Shown: positions 1 to 7,548 of the stretch, piece by piece | Layout: each line of letters begins with the position of its first letter | How positions within the stretch are numbered: position 1 is the stretch's first letter | DNA from: Streptomyces sp. NRRL WC-3549 | Lineage (GTDB): Bacteria > Actinomycetota > Actinomycetes > Streptomycetales > Streptomycetaceae | DNA length: 14,714 nt | Assembly (NCBI RefSeq): GCF_000721935.1 | Contig: NZ_KL585410.1 | Coordinates: 13,307 to 28,020 of the forward strand | Direction: 5' to 3' | Translations under genes and position numbers: made by a program | Notes under the pieces: generated by a model | What the model was told of the DNA's origin: nothing | Database searches by the model: none | The model's input: the letters and a program-made list of their open reading frames with translations, nothing else

Positions 1-108
1 GGCCTGCGACTCCCATCGCACGGCCCGCCGTTCCTGTCCTCGTGTCATGTCGCACGCGGGTTGTGAAACGATGGTCCTTCCGTCTCTCCGATGCCGCGAA
101 GGATTTCC
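1..108. other. Left-edge non-coding stretch upstream of the EEP gene
   Basis: Nothing convincing is visible here apart from the ribosome-binding site at its right end. Short open frames on both strands have no recognisable domain and no ribosome-binding site. Any promoter for the nuclease-like gene must lie here or to the left of the window; no confident -35/-10 pair was found. Confidence 0.4.
98..103 (+). promoter_or_regulatory. Ribosome-binding site that fixes the EEP gene start
   Basis: GAAGGA lies five bases before the GTG at 109. The in-frame ATG at 91 has no Shine-Dalgarno-like sequence in front of it. The GTG start also gives a cleaner signal peptide, so it is preferred. Confidence 0.6.
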
Positions 109-1077
109 GTGCCCGTACGCGCCCGCGCAGCGGCTGCTGTCATCAGCGTCGTGGCCCTGCTGGCGGCGGGAGCGGTCTTCGCGGACCGAGCCACGCACGA
201 GGCGCCCGGGCCCCGGGGGGAACGTGGCCCGACGGTCCTGCGTGTCGTCACCTGGAACGTCTGTGGCGAGGCGGGCGGGAAGCGCGGCGAGGCAGGCTAC
301 TGCCCCTACCGGAACTCTCCCGCGGAGAAGGTCGAGCAGATCACCGAGCTGGCGCACGAGCGCGACGCAGATGTGATCGCCCTCCAGGAGATCTGCGGGG
401 GCGCTGCGGGCAGCCACCTTTCGCTGCTGCGGACGGCCTTGGGCCCTGAGTGGTCCGTCCGCCGTGCCGAGGGGGCCCGGCCCGACGGCCGGACCCGGTG
501 CCGCGGCGGCCTCTCAGGGCACCTGGGCGTGGCCATCGCGGTCCGTGGCAAGGTGGTCGGCGCCCGGTCCCGGAACGCGCTCCCGCCGGACCCCGCGGGC
601 CACAGCCACGAGACCCTGCCGGTACTGTGCGTCCGCGTGAGCGGCTGGTCGTACACGCCGTGCACCACGCACATACTCCCCGGCGAGGAGCCACGGGTGC
701 TGGAGCAGATCACCGGGGTGCGGGACTTCGTGCGGCAGGAAGACCGTCCCACCGTACTGACCGGGGACTTCAACCGGAACTCGGGTGCCTCCCAGCTGAA
801 ACCGCTCGTCTCCGCGTTCACCGAGTGCCCGGAGCTGCTCGGCACCGGACAGGGCACATCTACCTATCACCAATGGAAGCCCGCGGAAGGTACCCACTCC
901 TTCCACACCCTCGACCACGTGTTCGTCAGTAAGGCGTCAGAGGTGCGAGCGCCGTTCGCCCGGTGTGGTGTCGACCGCGACCGGATGGACACCACGCCCA
1001 ACGAACCCGGCGGCGTGGAGCCCGACGGCTACTCGGACCACGCTCCTGTGTTCGCCGACATCCGTACGGGCGGCTGA
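109..1077 (+). CDS. Secreted endonuclease/exonuclease/phosphatase (EEP) superfamily protein
   Basis: A protein of about 322 residues, probably an exported metal-dependent phosphodiesterase; nuclease is the first guess, but sphingomyelinase-like or other phosphoesterase activity is possible. The N-terminus (MPVRARA, then a hydrophobic run ending AGAVFA) looks like a Sec signal peptide. The EEP motifs appear in family order: TWNVCGE with metal/phosphate Asn50, ALQE with metal-binding Glu94, TGDFNRN with Asp220 and Asn222, LDHVFVS with Asp269-His270, and the C-terminal YSDHAPVF with Asp310-His311. Nothing catalytic appears to be missing. Eight cysteines in the mature part would allow four disulfides, fitting an extracellular protein. 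The start is GTG 109, chosen for its Shine-Dalgarno sequence; ATG 91 is the alternative. It converges on the esterase gene and is not obviously part of the glycan operon. The family call is firm; the substrate is unknown. Confidence 0.88.
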   Translation: MPVRARAAAAVISVVALLAAGAVFADRATHEAPGPRGERGPTVLRVVTWNVCGEAGGKRGEAGYCPYRNSPAEKVEQITELAHERDADVIALQEICGGAAGSHLSLLRTALGPEWSVRRAEGARPDGRTRCRGGLSGHLGVAIAVRGKVVGARSRNALPPDPAGHSHETLPVLCVRVSGWSYTPCTTHILPGEEPRVLEQITGVRDFVRQEDRPTVLTGDFNRNSGASQLKPLVSAFTECPELLGTGQGTSTYHQWKPAEGTHSFHTLDHVFVSKASEVRAPFARCGVDRDRMDTTPNEPGGVEPDGYSDHAPVFADIRTGG

Positions 1078-1080
1078 GCC

Positions 1081-1106
1081 GTCCGCAGACGCGCTCCCGC
1101 GCGGAC
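1081..1106. terminator. Candidate bidirectional terminator hairpin between convergent genes
   Basis: Four bases after the EEP stop codon the sequence can fold as GTCCG (1081-1085) with CGGAC (1102-1106), and CGCG (1090-1093) with CGCG (1098-1101), around a CTCC loop with a CAGA bulge. There is no T-tract, as is common for actinomycete terminators. It lies where both the EEP gene and the five-gene operon should end. The pairing is read directly; the terminator role is inferred. Confidence 0.4.
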
Positions 1107-1160
1107 AAGCGGGCCCGCGGGCAGGGCCGACGACGCCCCGGGGCAGACCCGCCGCCGGTC

Positions 1161-2549
1161 TCAGGGGCCGGCGAAGGGGTGGTGCTCACACGCGTCGCCA
1201 CCGCACGGCAGCCGGGATCCCGCCGACTCCCTGAGCCAGTTCCCGTCCGGGATGCCGAGGACCCTGAAGGTGCGGCGGGCCGGTTCGGAGTGGATGGCAC
1301 TGAAGACGGAGACGAACTCAACGGTGTGGAGTCCCGGCCGCCAGTCGTGTGGGTGGGTGACGTTCCACGTGCCGTCGTCGCGAACCGGCGCTTCGGCGAT
1401 CATCCGTTCCCCCTCCAGCACCATCACTTTCCTCACACCCTTCGGTGCGGTTCCCGAGAAGCGGGGCCGCGGGCCGCTCCACGCTCCCTCCGCGGGCCCG
1501 TTGACCCGCGGGGGCGCGATCCGGTCCAGCACGGTGAAGGGGAGTTCGGCAGCGGGTGTCACGCCGTGTCCCGTCAGACCGACCGCCTGGAGCAGGTGGT
1601 CCCCCTCGGGCCACTGCACGGCGCGTCGCCACTTCCACGTGCCGGCCGGCCCGACGCCCGTGCCTCCCGCGTATACGCCGTTCGCGAAGAAGAGGACATA
1701 ATCCGTACCGGGGTCGACCGTGCCGCTGAACTTCAGCGATGCGCCGACGAGCGCCGCCCTGTCCGGCTTCGCGATCGCCGGTGCGGCGCCGGTACGTTCC
1801 GTGGCGTAGAGCGCGTAATCCGGATTTTCCACCGTGAATTCCGGCAGCACCGGTGGATAGACGGCGGGGACCAGGGTCTCAGGACGCACGACGCCCTCGG
1901 GGAGCCCCGGCAGTTCGTGAAGGGCAGAGGCGAACATCTTCGCGACCGCCTGAGCACCCGCCTCGTTGAAGTGGGAGGCGTCGATGATGCCTTCCGGGTG
2001 ATTCGGGTGCTCGCCGGCATCGACCCAATGGAAGAACTGCTTCGCGCGTGTGGGGCCGAGACCCCGCAGGAAATCCGTGGTGAGGGTGTTCAGGTCGATG
2101 AGCGGAGACTCCGTCTCCGCCGCGACCTGCCGGACGACGTCCGGATAGCCGTCACGCGTGTCGAGCACATTGCCGTCGATGTCGAACGTACAGCGGGCGG
2201 CGGGGGTGACGAGCACGGGAATGGCATTCTGTGTGCGTATTCCCTCCACGTACAGCCGGAGGTATTCCTTGAACTCCCTGCGGCTGTGGTAACGGATCAG
2301 CATGTTGATCCGCTGCTCCACACCGCCGAAGTCGATGGCCACGACGTCGCCCGGCTTCAGCATGTTCAGCAGGGCGACGAACCGCCCGGGGTAGTAGTCG
2401 CGGGCGGTCATCGCGTCCCGCGCGTAGTTCTTCACTTCCCATTGGTCCGTGAAGAACTCGGCAAGGTACTGGCCCCAGCCGGCAAGCGGCGACTCCGCGG
2501 GGGTCCTGGACGCGGCGACGGAGTTGCCGATGATGCAGATCTTCCTCAT
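1161..2549 (-). CDS. SGNH/GDSL-family esterase, rhamnogalacturonan acetylesterase-like, with C-terminal Ig-like domains
   Basis: A 462-residue protein, probably a carbohydrate O-deacetylase. Residues 1-210 carry SGNH blocks: IIGNSVAAS at 6-14 with nucleophile Ser10, GWGQYL at 24-29 (a signature seen in rhamnogalacturonan acetylesterase relatives), Asn41, and DASHF at 190-194 with the Asp190/His193 pair. Block III is odd: where the family usually has G-x-N-D, this protein reads FGGVEQ at 74-79, so the usual oxyanion-hole Asn is absent. From about 265 to 435 there are two repeats resembling bacterial Ig-like domains; the second runs from SGPRPRFSG to the RTFRVLG strand. No signal peptide is visible; the first strand begins at residue 3. 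The ATG is preceded by GAGGAA (2559-2564) at nine bases. It is the last gene of the operon, 60 bases after the deacetylase gene. Esterase fold is confident; substrate and activity are inferred. Confidence 0.78.
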   Translation of the reverse strand: MRKICIIGNSVAASRTPAESPLAGWGQYLAEFFTDQWEVKNYARDAMTARDYYPGRFVALLNMLKPGDVVAIDFGGVEQRINMLIRYHSRREFKEYLRLYVEGIRTQNAIPVLVTPAARCTFDIDGNVLDTRDGYPDVVRQVAAETESPLIDLNTLTTDFLRGLGPTRAKQFFHWVDAGEHPNHPEGIIDASHFNEAGAQAVAKMFASALHELPGLPEGVVRPETLVPAVYPPVLPEFTVENPDYALYATERTGAAPAIAKPDRAALVGASLKFSGTVDPGTDYVLFFANGVYAGGTGVGPAGTWKWRRAVQWPEGDHLLQAVGLTGHGVTPAAELPFTVLDRIAPPRVNGPAEGAWSGPRPRFSGTAPKGVRKVMVLEGERMIAEAPVRDDGTWNVTHPHDWRPGLHTVEFVSVFSAIHSEPARRTFRVLGIPDGNWLRESAGSRLPCGGDACEHHPFAGP

Positions 2550-2558
2550 GACGTTCTG

Positions 2559-2564
2559 TTCCTC
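2559..2564 (-). promoter_or_regulatory. Ribosome-binding site of the SGNH esterase gene
   Basis: GAGGAA on the minus strand, nine bases before the ATG at 2549. The gene therefore probably has its own initiation signal in the 60-base gap after the deacetylase stop codon. Confidence 0.55.
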
Positions 2565-2609
2565 ATTGGCCCTGTTGTCCTGGCATGGATCCGACTCGTA
2601 CCGGTGTGG

Positions 2610-4610
2610 TCAGACGGTCGTCCAGTCGGCGAAGCCACTCTCGGCGAACGGCTCTCTCTGCCGCCGGACACGCAGTTGCCCGTCGATACCGACCGCCGCT
2701 GTGACCACGCGCCCTTGGCAGTCGGCAGCCAGGGACGGCGCTCCCACGGTCAAGAACCGCGACTCCTCCCAGAGAGGCACCCCGCGCCGTCGGTCGTTGG
2801 CCAGGACGGCGACTCCGACCCCGCCGGCGGCGTTACGTCGGGCCAGCACGATCGCATCCTGTCCCTCTCCGAGACGGCGCAGTGCCGCCACGGGACCGGT
2901 GCCCCCGGCACCTCCCAGGTTCTCCGCCTCTGCGGGCCATCCCCCCGGCCCAGGCTGCTGCCGGTGTTCACGGATCTCTCCCGACTCTTCCTCGCGGTAG
3001 AAGAGGGACATCCGCGAACGCCCGGTCTGGAGCGGAGTGATGCCGCCACCGGGCCGCCAGGTGTCCTGCGTGGGCACGAGCAGCCCGCTGTCATGGCTGA
3101 AGGGGCCGTAGACGGCATCCTGCTTCCAGCGCGAAGCGCCTTGGCGGGTCGGGGCGTAGACCTCGATGCGACCGGTGGACGTCAGAACGGCGGACGGTGC
3201 GTCCTGCAGCCCGGCGCCGCCGAGGTCCTCCCAGTCGGACCAGCCCTCGTCGGTCTCCCGGCGGGCGCTCAGGCCGAAGCCGAAGTTGCGCACGAACACA
3301 TGGAGCCGACCGGCCGGGTCGGTCACCGCGGCCGGTACACCGACCTCACGGCACCGCTGCCAGTCCCCCGTGTATCCCTGCGGGTTGCCGACGACTTCCC
3401 ACGGAGAGGCTTCCTCGCCTCTCAGCCAGGCGCGGACCACCTCCACATCCGCGGTGCCGCCCGGGCCCGACGTACGACGCAGGCCTACGAGGTGAACGGA
3501 ACCTCGACGGTCGGGCGCCACAGTGAGCGCCGGCAACAGTCCGGCCCCCTGCAGGAAGAGCGGTCCGACCCATTCCGGTCCGCCGGGAACGGACTCGGTC
3601 CAGACGGCGACCCGCCCACCCATGACCGCGTAGGCGGCCAGCCGCCCATCGGGCCGGAGTCGCAGCCAGCCGGTACCAGGTGCATAGCGCGAGGCCGTGC
3701 TCCATCCGTAGCGGCGGATGTCCGCTCCGTCGCCGAGCTGGCGGTCACCGCAGTGACGATGGGTGCACGGATGCCCGTCCGCGCCACCGTAGACGTCGAT
3801 CAGACGCTTCTTCTCGGCATAGGCGGTCTCGGTGAGGTTGCTCGGCCAGAGCTTGTTGGCATAGCCCCGGTAGTGCTCCACCAGAGGCGGTACGCCTCCC
3901 GTACGTTGATAGCGGTCCACCGCTTCCAGGGCGAACTGCGCGGTGGCCGTGTGATCCTGATGATCGCTGGAGGACGGTCCCTTGGCTTTGTCCCAGGCGG
4001 TGTGCTGCGGGTCGGGATCCATCGTCCAGACCACCGTGGGCCGGAAGTACCGCATCATTTCGACCAGACAGAGCAGGACGCTCTCGCTGCTCAGTTCCTG
4101 CACCTGCTGCAAGGGCGAGTCCTCGGCGACGAGGGTAGGCGCGACCGGCGACCGGCCGCTCCACAGAGTCGCCAGCCTGGAGGGGGGAACATCCGGGGAA
4201 AAGCCGTGCGCGGCGTCCACCATCCGCACGCCGAGGAAGTACAGCTGGATGTGAGGTGCCGCGAGAAGCGTGGACCGTTCGGCCAGTACTCCTGCCGAGA
4301 ACTCGACGACGTCGCGTGACCACGGGCTGTCCCGCTCCCCTGTGGCCATGACCGCGTACGCCGCGCGCAGTCCGTTCTGCCGGGCAGCCATGTAGCCCGA
4401 ATAGTCCGGCGGAACCGTGCCACGCGTCTGGTCCCGCGTGTCGATGTTCCGGCCGTCCGCCTCGGCGGCCGTCAGATAGACGCTGGCGATCGGGTGCCTG
4501 GCCTCGACGGCACGCTGGAGGTCCGGATTGACGAAGTACAGGTCGTCATCCGGGTGGGCGAGGATCTGGACGACCGATGCCTGACGCGGCGGCTGGGCTG
4601 GAGAGTTCAT
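2610..4610 (-). CDS. PIG-L family N-deacetylase fused to a seven-bladed beta-propeller
   Basis: A 666-residue protein. Residues 10 to about 300 are a LmbE/PIG-L domain, a zinc-dependent family that removes N-acetyl groups from GlcNAc-type sugars. AHPDDD at 18-23 gives zinc ligands His19 and Asp22 and catalytic Asp21; HQDH at 217-220 gives the third ligand His220. The usual Glu after HPDD is Asp here. From about residue 313 to the end there are seven repeats of about 45-55 residues, each with an R-[LIV]-x-[VA]-[FYA] type strand and several ending W-x-x-W-x-x-LGGAG, resembling PLL-like or sialidase-like lectin propellers. The same propeller occurs alone at 10549-11667. The start is the ATG at 4610, which has AGAAGG eight bases upstream; a GTG at 4679, overlapping the previous gene, has no such signal. 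No signal peptide is visible. The deacetylase fold is confident; the substrate is unknown. Confidence 0.87.
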   Translation of the reverse strand: MNSPAQPPRQASVVQILAHPDDDLYFVNPDLQRAVEARHPIASVYLTAAEADGRNIDTRDQTRGTVPPDYSGYMAARQNGLRAAYAVMATGERDSPWSRDVVEFSAGVLAERSTLLAAPHIQLYFLGVRMVDAAHGFSPDVPPSRLATLWSGRSPVAPTLVAEDSPLQQVQELSSESVLLCLVEMMRYFRPTVVWTMDPDPQHTAWDKAKGPSSSDHQDHTATAQFALEAVDRYQRTGGVPPLVEHYRGYANKLWPSNLTETAYAEKKRLIDVYGGADGHPCTHRHCGDRQLGDGADIRRYGWSTASRYAPGTGWLRLRPDGRLAAYAVMGGRVAVWTESVPGGPEWVGPLFLQGAGLLPALTVAPDRRGSVHLVGLRRTSGPGGTADVEVVRAWLRGEEASPWEVVGNPQGYTGDWQRCREVGVPAAVTDPAGRLHVFVRNFGFGLSARRETDEGWSDWEDLGGAGLQDAPSAVLTSTGRIEVYAPTRQGASRWKQDAVYGPFSHDSGLLVPTQDTWRPGGGITPLQTGRSRMSLFYREEESGEIREHRQQPGPGGWPAEAENLGGAGGTGPVAALRRLGEGQDAIVLARRNAAGGVGVAVLANDRRRGVPLWEESRFLTVGAPSLAADCQGRVVTAAVGIDGQLRVRRQREPFAESGFADWTTV

Positions 4611-4618
4611 GCGGTGGG

Positions 4619-4624
4619 CCTTCT
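4619..4624 (-). promoter_or_regulatory. Ribosome-binding site that decides the deacetylase start
   Basis: AGAAGG on the minus strand, eight bases before the ATG at 4610. It favours this start over the in-frame GTG at 4679, which overlaps the end of the preceding gene and is preceded by no purine-rich Shine-Dalgarno sequence. Confidence 0.55.
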
Positions 4625-4666
4625 GTGCGTCTCCGGACGGCTCGACGGGAGGTGTCACCGGGTACG

Positions 4667-7540
4667 TCACATGGGCCACCCCGGGAGGCTGCCGACGCGG
4701 GCGCGCTGATTGCGTGGCGAACCCTTCTCGAACTGGCTCGCGACGGGGAAGTAGCTGGGGAGGAAGGCCGTGAGTATCGAGTCCTGCTCCTCCTCCGGGA
4801 CGTCCCCGTCATGGAAGTCGTTGAGGCAGAAGACGTCGTGCGGACGGGCTGTCAAGATGCGGTTCAGACGCGGTTTGTGGTCGCTCAGGCCGACGTTGAC
4901 GAAGCCGCAGGAGATGCTTCCCGGCACACTGCGCAGTGTGTGATAGCCGTAGTAGTGGTGCAGCGACGAGGCGACGGAGACATCGCTGTGGTTGCGTAGC
5001 TGGTTGGCGGCCGTCGTCGCCATGGGCCCCTGGTAGTACTCCTCGATCTCCTCCAGCACGCTGCGGCGCAGCGGGTGGGGGGCGTGCAGGAAGGAATGCG
5101 CCAGCACCTGACCGAAGGTGGCTTCGATGAGCGCCCGGTTGTTCTTGGCCGCACTGATGTTGAACTCGTCGGCGTAGCTCGCCGGAGCCATCGGCACGGC
5201 GGTGGGCGACATGAAGTGCTTCGCCTGGCCGTTGCTGTGGAAGAACATTCCGGGCTGGAGGGTCCGTCCGACGAAGACGTCGTCGTTGAAGTAGAGGAAG
5301 TGCTCCGCCAGGCCTTCGATGTGGTGCAGTTGGCTCTCGATCGCGTGGGAATTGTAGGTCGGCAGCATCCCGCGCGGTCCGAAGATCTCCCTGTGGTCGA
5401 CGACCCGGACACGGGGGTGCGCGGTGTCGAGCCAGGACGGCACCTGCTGGTCGGTGACCAGGTAGATGTTCCGGATCCACGGCGCGTACATGTCGATCGA
5501 GCGCAGCGAGTAGCGCAGTTCGTCCCGGTCCCGGAACCTGGCCGCGCTCGTTGCGGCGTCCTCGGTCTCCAGACCCAGCCCGGCCAGGGCTGTGTTCTTG
5601 CGTCCCAGCCAGTCGAGGTCGGCTCCGTCGACCCATGTGTACACGGCGTCGACGGGGAACGTCACATCGCCGTGCAGGGGACGGGTGAAGGGCGTGATCG
5701 AGGGATAGACGCGCGCCCCCAGGGTGAGAGGGGTACGCGTCATGGCCTGCTTGGGCACCCGGTCACCGATGAGGGTCCGGGTGGGAGAGGTGAGGAATGC
5801 CCCGTCCTCCGGGTCGTCGTCCCAGAACGAGATGGTGCAGCCGTAGACGGCGCCGAGCCTGAGCGTGCGGGACCGGGCCACGGCACTCCGGTAGACGCGT
5901 ACCCCCGAGCCGGGGGTACCGAGGTAGTTCTCGAGGAGGCCCGCAAGCACCGTGGCGACCGCGTTCTGGTTCTCGTTGAGCACCGACGCGTACACCGCCT
6001 GGTCCCGGTAGGCGCCGGCGAGTGACTTCAAGGTGGCCTCCCAGTAGGAGGCGTGCACGGCGACGGTGTGCCTCACCAGGGAGTCACGCACCACGAAGTA
6101 GGGGATGTCCGCACCCTCCAGCGCATCGGCGGCGAGCGCCAGATTGGCCTGGACGATGTCCCACGGAGATTCCCATTCGATGACCTTGCACACCTGTCCG
6201 CCGTCCCGGACCAGCCCGCGGTCGTTCTTGAGCAGGCGCTCCTCCGACGCGCGCTGGTTGCCGGTCCGCACGGTGCTGGCGGGCGCCGGGGAGGCGGCCG
6301 GCACGGTGCCGTCTCCCCCGCTGAGCAGGTCATGCATGGCCTGCCGCTCGGTCTTGGCCGTGTCCCGACGGCCGGCTTCCCGGTCAGCGACGAGTTCCGA
6401 GAAGATGCGTTCCCACTGGCCGGTGACCACCGCCGGAGCGAAACGCCCGACGACCTCCAGGGCGGCCTCGCCCATGCGGTGGCGTAGCGGTGCGTCCTCG
6501 ATGAGCCGGAGCAGGCAAGCGGTCAGCGCGTCGATGTCGCCGGTGGGCACCAGCATCCCGGAGTGACCGTCGATGATCACCTCACGGGGCCCGTTGGGCG
6601 AGTCGTAGGAGACCACCGGTACACCGGCAGCCTGTGCCTCGGCGAGGACGAGACCGAAGGCCTCGTTGCGTGAGGTCAGCAGGGCGATGCTGGCCTTGGC
6701 CCACTCCTCCGCGAGATGCGGCGAGTTGCCGTTGAGCTGGACACAGTCGTGCAGGCCGAGCGCGTCGATCTGACGCCGGAGCGCGCCGCTGAGCGGCCCG
6801 TCCCCGAAGATTCGCAAGGTCCACGACGGGTGCCGCCGCGCCACCGTCGCCCAGGCCGTGACGGCGTGGTCGATCTGCTTCTCGCCCACCAGCCGCCCGG
6901 CGATGACGACCGTCCGGGTCTCAAGGGTCGACCTGGGGCGGAATCCACCGGGGAGGGCGTTGGGAACGACTTCCAGCCTCGGAGCGGCCGTCCCCAGGGT
7001 CTCCGCGAACCATTCCCGGGTCCGCTCGCTCAGCACGCCGAGGGCGTCGAGCTTGGCGGAATAACGCAGGAGCGGCTCGCCGCTGGTACCGCGCAGTTCG
7101 GACACCCGGTGCTCCTGATGCACCGTGACCACCCAGGAGGGCGCCAGGTGAACCGCGAGGGCCATGAGTGCGGGTGTGGTGGTGATCAGTACGTCGGTGT
7201 CCGTGTCCTGCAACGCCAGTTCGAGTTCCAGGTCCGAGACCCGGTTGAACGCGGCCTCCCAGGCGCGGTCCACGATGCGACTGGGCTGCGCGGACAGTGC
7301 CGCCCAGACCGCGTCGTCCACCGTCGTGTCGCGCAGGGGGCGCTGAACAGGTCCCGTGAGGTCGACGAGATAGTCGACGCGCACTCGTTCGTCGGGCGAG
7401 AAGAACTGGGCCGCCTTGGACTTGAAAACGCTCAGCACGCGCACGTCGTGGCCTGCCGCGAGTTCCGACGCCTGGTTGAAGACGGCGCGTTCGGTTCCTC
7501 CCACGGCATCGGCGGTAGTCAGCAGGAAAGTGATCTTCAT
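4667..7540 (-). CDS. Bifunctional GT4 glycosyltransferase-Stealth sugar-phosphate transferase fusion
   Basis: A 957-residue two-enzyme protein. Residues 1 to about 385 are a retaining GT-B glycosyltransferase of family 4: GGTERAV near 14-20, AGRLVGEKQID at 214-224 with donor-binding Arg216/Lys221, and the E-x7-E pair Glu293/Glu301 in EAFGLVLAE. A low-complexity linker (about 390-435) follows. Residues 440-625 are an uncharacterised module also found in the neighbouring Stealth protein. The Stealth domain comes next: DAVYTWVDG (CR1, 631-639), RDELRYSLRSI (CR2, 672-682), SHAIESQLHHI (731-741), FLYFNDDVF (748-756), HPLRRSVLEEIEEYY (CR3, about 822-836) and DVFCLND (CR4, about 902-908). Stealth enzymes, including several meningococcal capsule polymerases, transfer sugar-1-phosphates. 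The fusion implies a polymer with alternating glycosidic and phosphodiester bonds (inference). The ATG lies eight bases after the previous stop codon with only a weak GAAAGA signal, so translational coupling is likely. Confidence 0.9.
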   Translation of the reverse strand: MKITFLLTTADAVGGTERAVFNQASELAAGHDVRVLSVFKSKAAQFFSPDERVRVDYLVDLTGPVQRPLRDTTVDDAVWAALSAQPSRIVDRAWEAAFNRVSDLELELALQDTDTDVLITTTPALMALAVHLAPSWVVTVHQEHRVSELRGTSGEPLLRYSAKLDALGVLSERTREWFAETLGTAAPRLEVVPNALPGGFRPRSTLETRTVVIAGRLVGEKQIDHAVTAWATVARRHPSWTLRIFGDGPLSGALRRQIDALGLHDCVQLNGNSPHLAEEWAKASIALLTSRNEAFGLVLAEAQAAGVPVVSYDSPNGPREVIIDGHSGMLVPTGDIDALTACLLRLIEDAPLRHRMGEAALEVVGRFAPAVVTGQWERIFSELVADREAGRRDTAKTERQAMHDLLSGGDGTVPAASPAPASTVRTGNQRASEERLLKNDRGLVRDGGQVCKVIEWESPWDIVQANLALAADALEGADIPYFVVRDSLVRHTVAVHASYWEATLKSLAGAYRDQAVYASVLNENQNAVATVLAGLLENYLGTPGSGVRVYRSAVARSRTLRLGAVYGCTISFWDDDPEDGAFLTSPTRTLIGDRVPKQAMTRTPLTLGARVYPSITPFTRPLHGDVTFPVDAVYTWVDGADLDWLGRKNTALAGLGLETEDAATSAARFRDRDELRYSLRSIDMYAPWIRNIYLVTDQQVPSWLDTAHPRVRVVDHREIFGPRGMLPTYNSHAIESQLHHIEGLAEHFLYFNDDVFVGRTLQPGMFFHSNGQAKHFMSPTAVPMAPASYADEFNISAAKNNRALIEATFGQVLAHSFLHAPHPLRRSVLEEIEEYYQGPMATTAANQLRNHSDVSVASSLHHYYGYHTLRSVPGSISCGFVNVGLSDHKPRLNRILTARPHDVFCLNDFHDGDVPEEEQDSILTAFLPSYFPVASQFEKGSPRNQRARVGSLPGWPM

Positions 7541-7548
7541 CTGGTCTT

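Noticed and set aside
1109..1118. GCGGGCCCGC palindrome in the convergent gap
   Set aside because: It has no room for a loop and is likely by chance at this base composition; the bulged hairpin just upstream is the better terminator candidate.
963..4319. A 1118-codon open frame on the plus strand opposite the esterase and deacetylase genes
   Set aside because: It mirrors two well-supported minus-strand genes, has no recognisable domain and is rich in Arg, Gly and Pro. Long antisense frames are expected in DNA with very high third-position GC.
4611..4679. N-terminal extension of the deacetylase to a GTG overlapping the GT4-Stealth gene
   Set aside because: No Shine-Dalgarno sequence precedes the GTG, the extra residues are not part of the domain, and AGAAGG lies at the right distance from the ATG at 4610.
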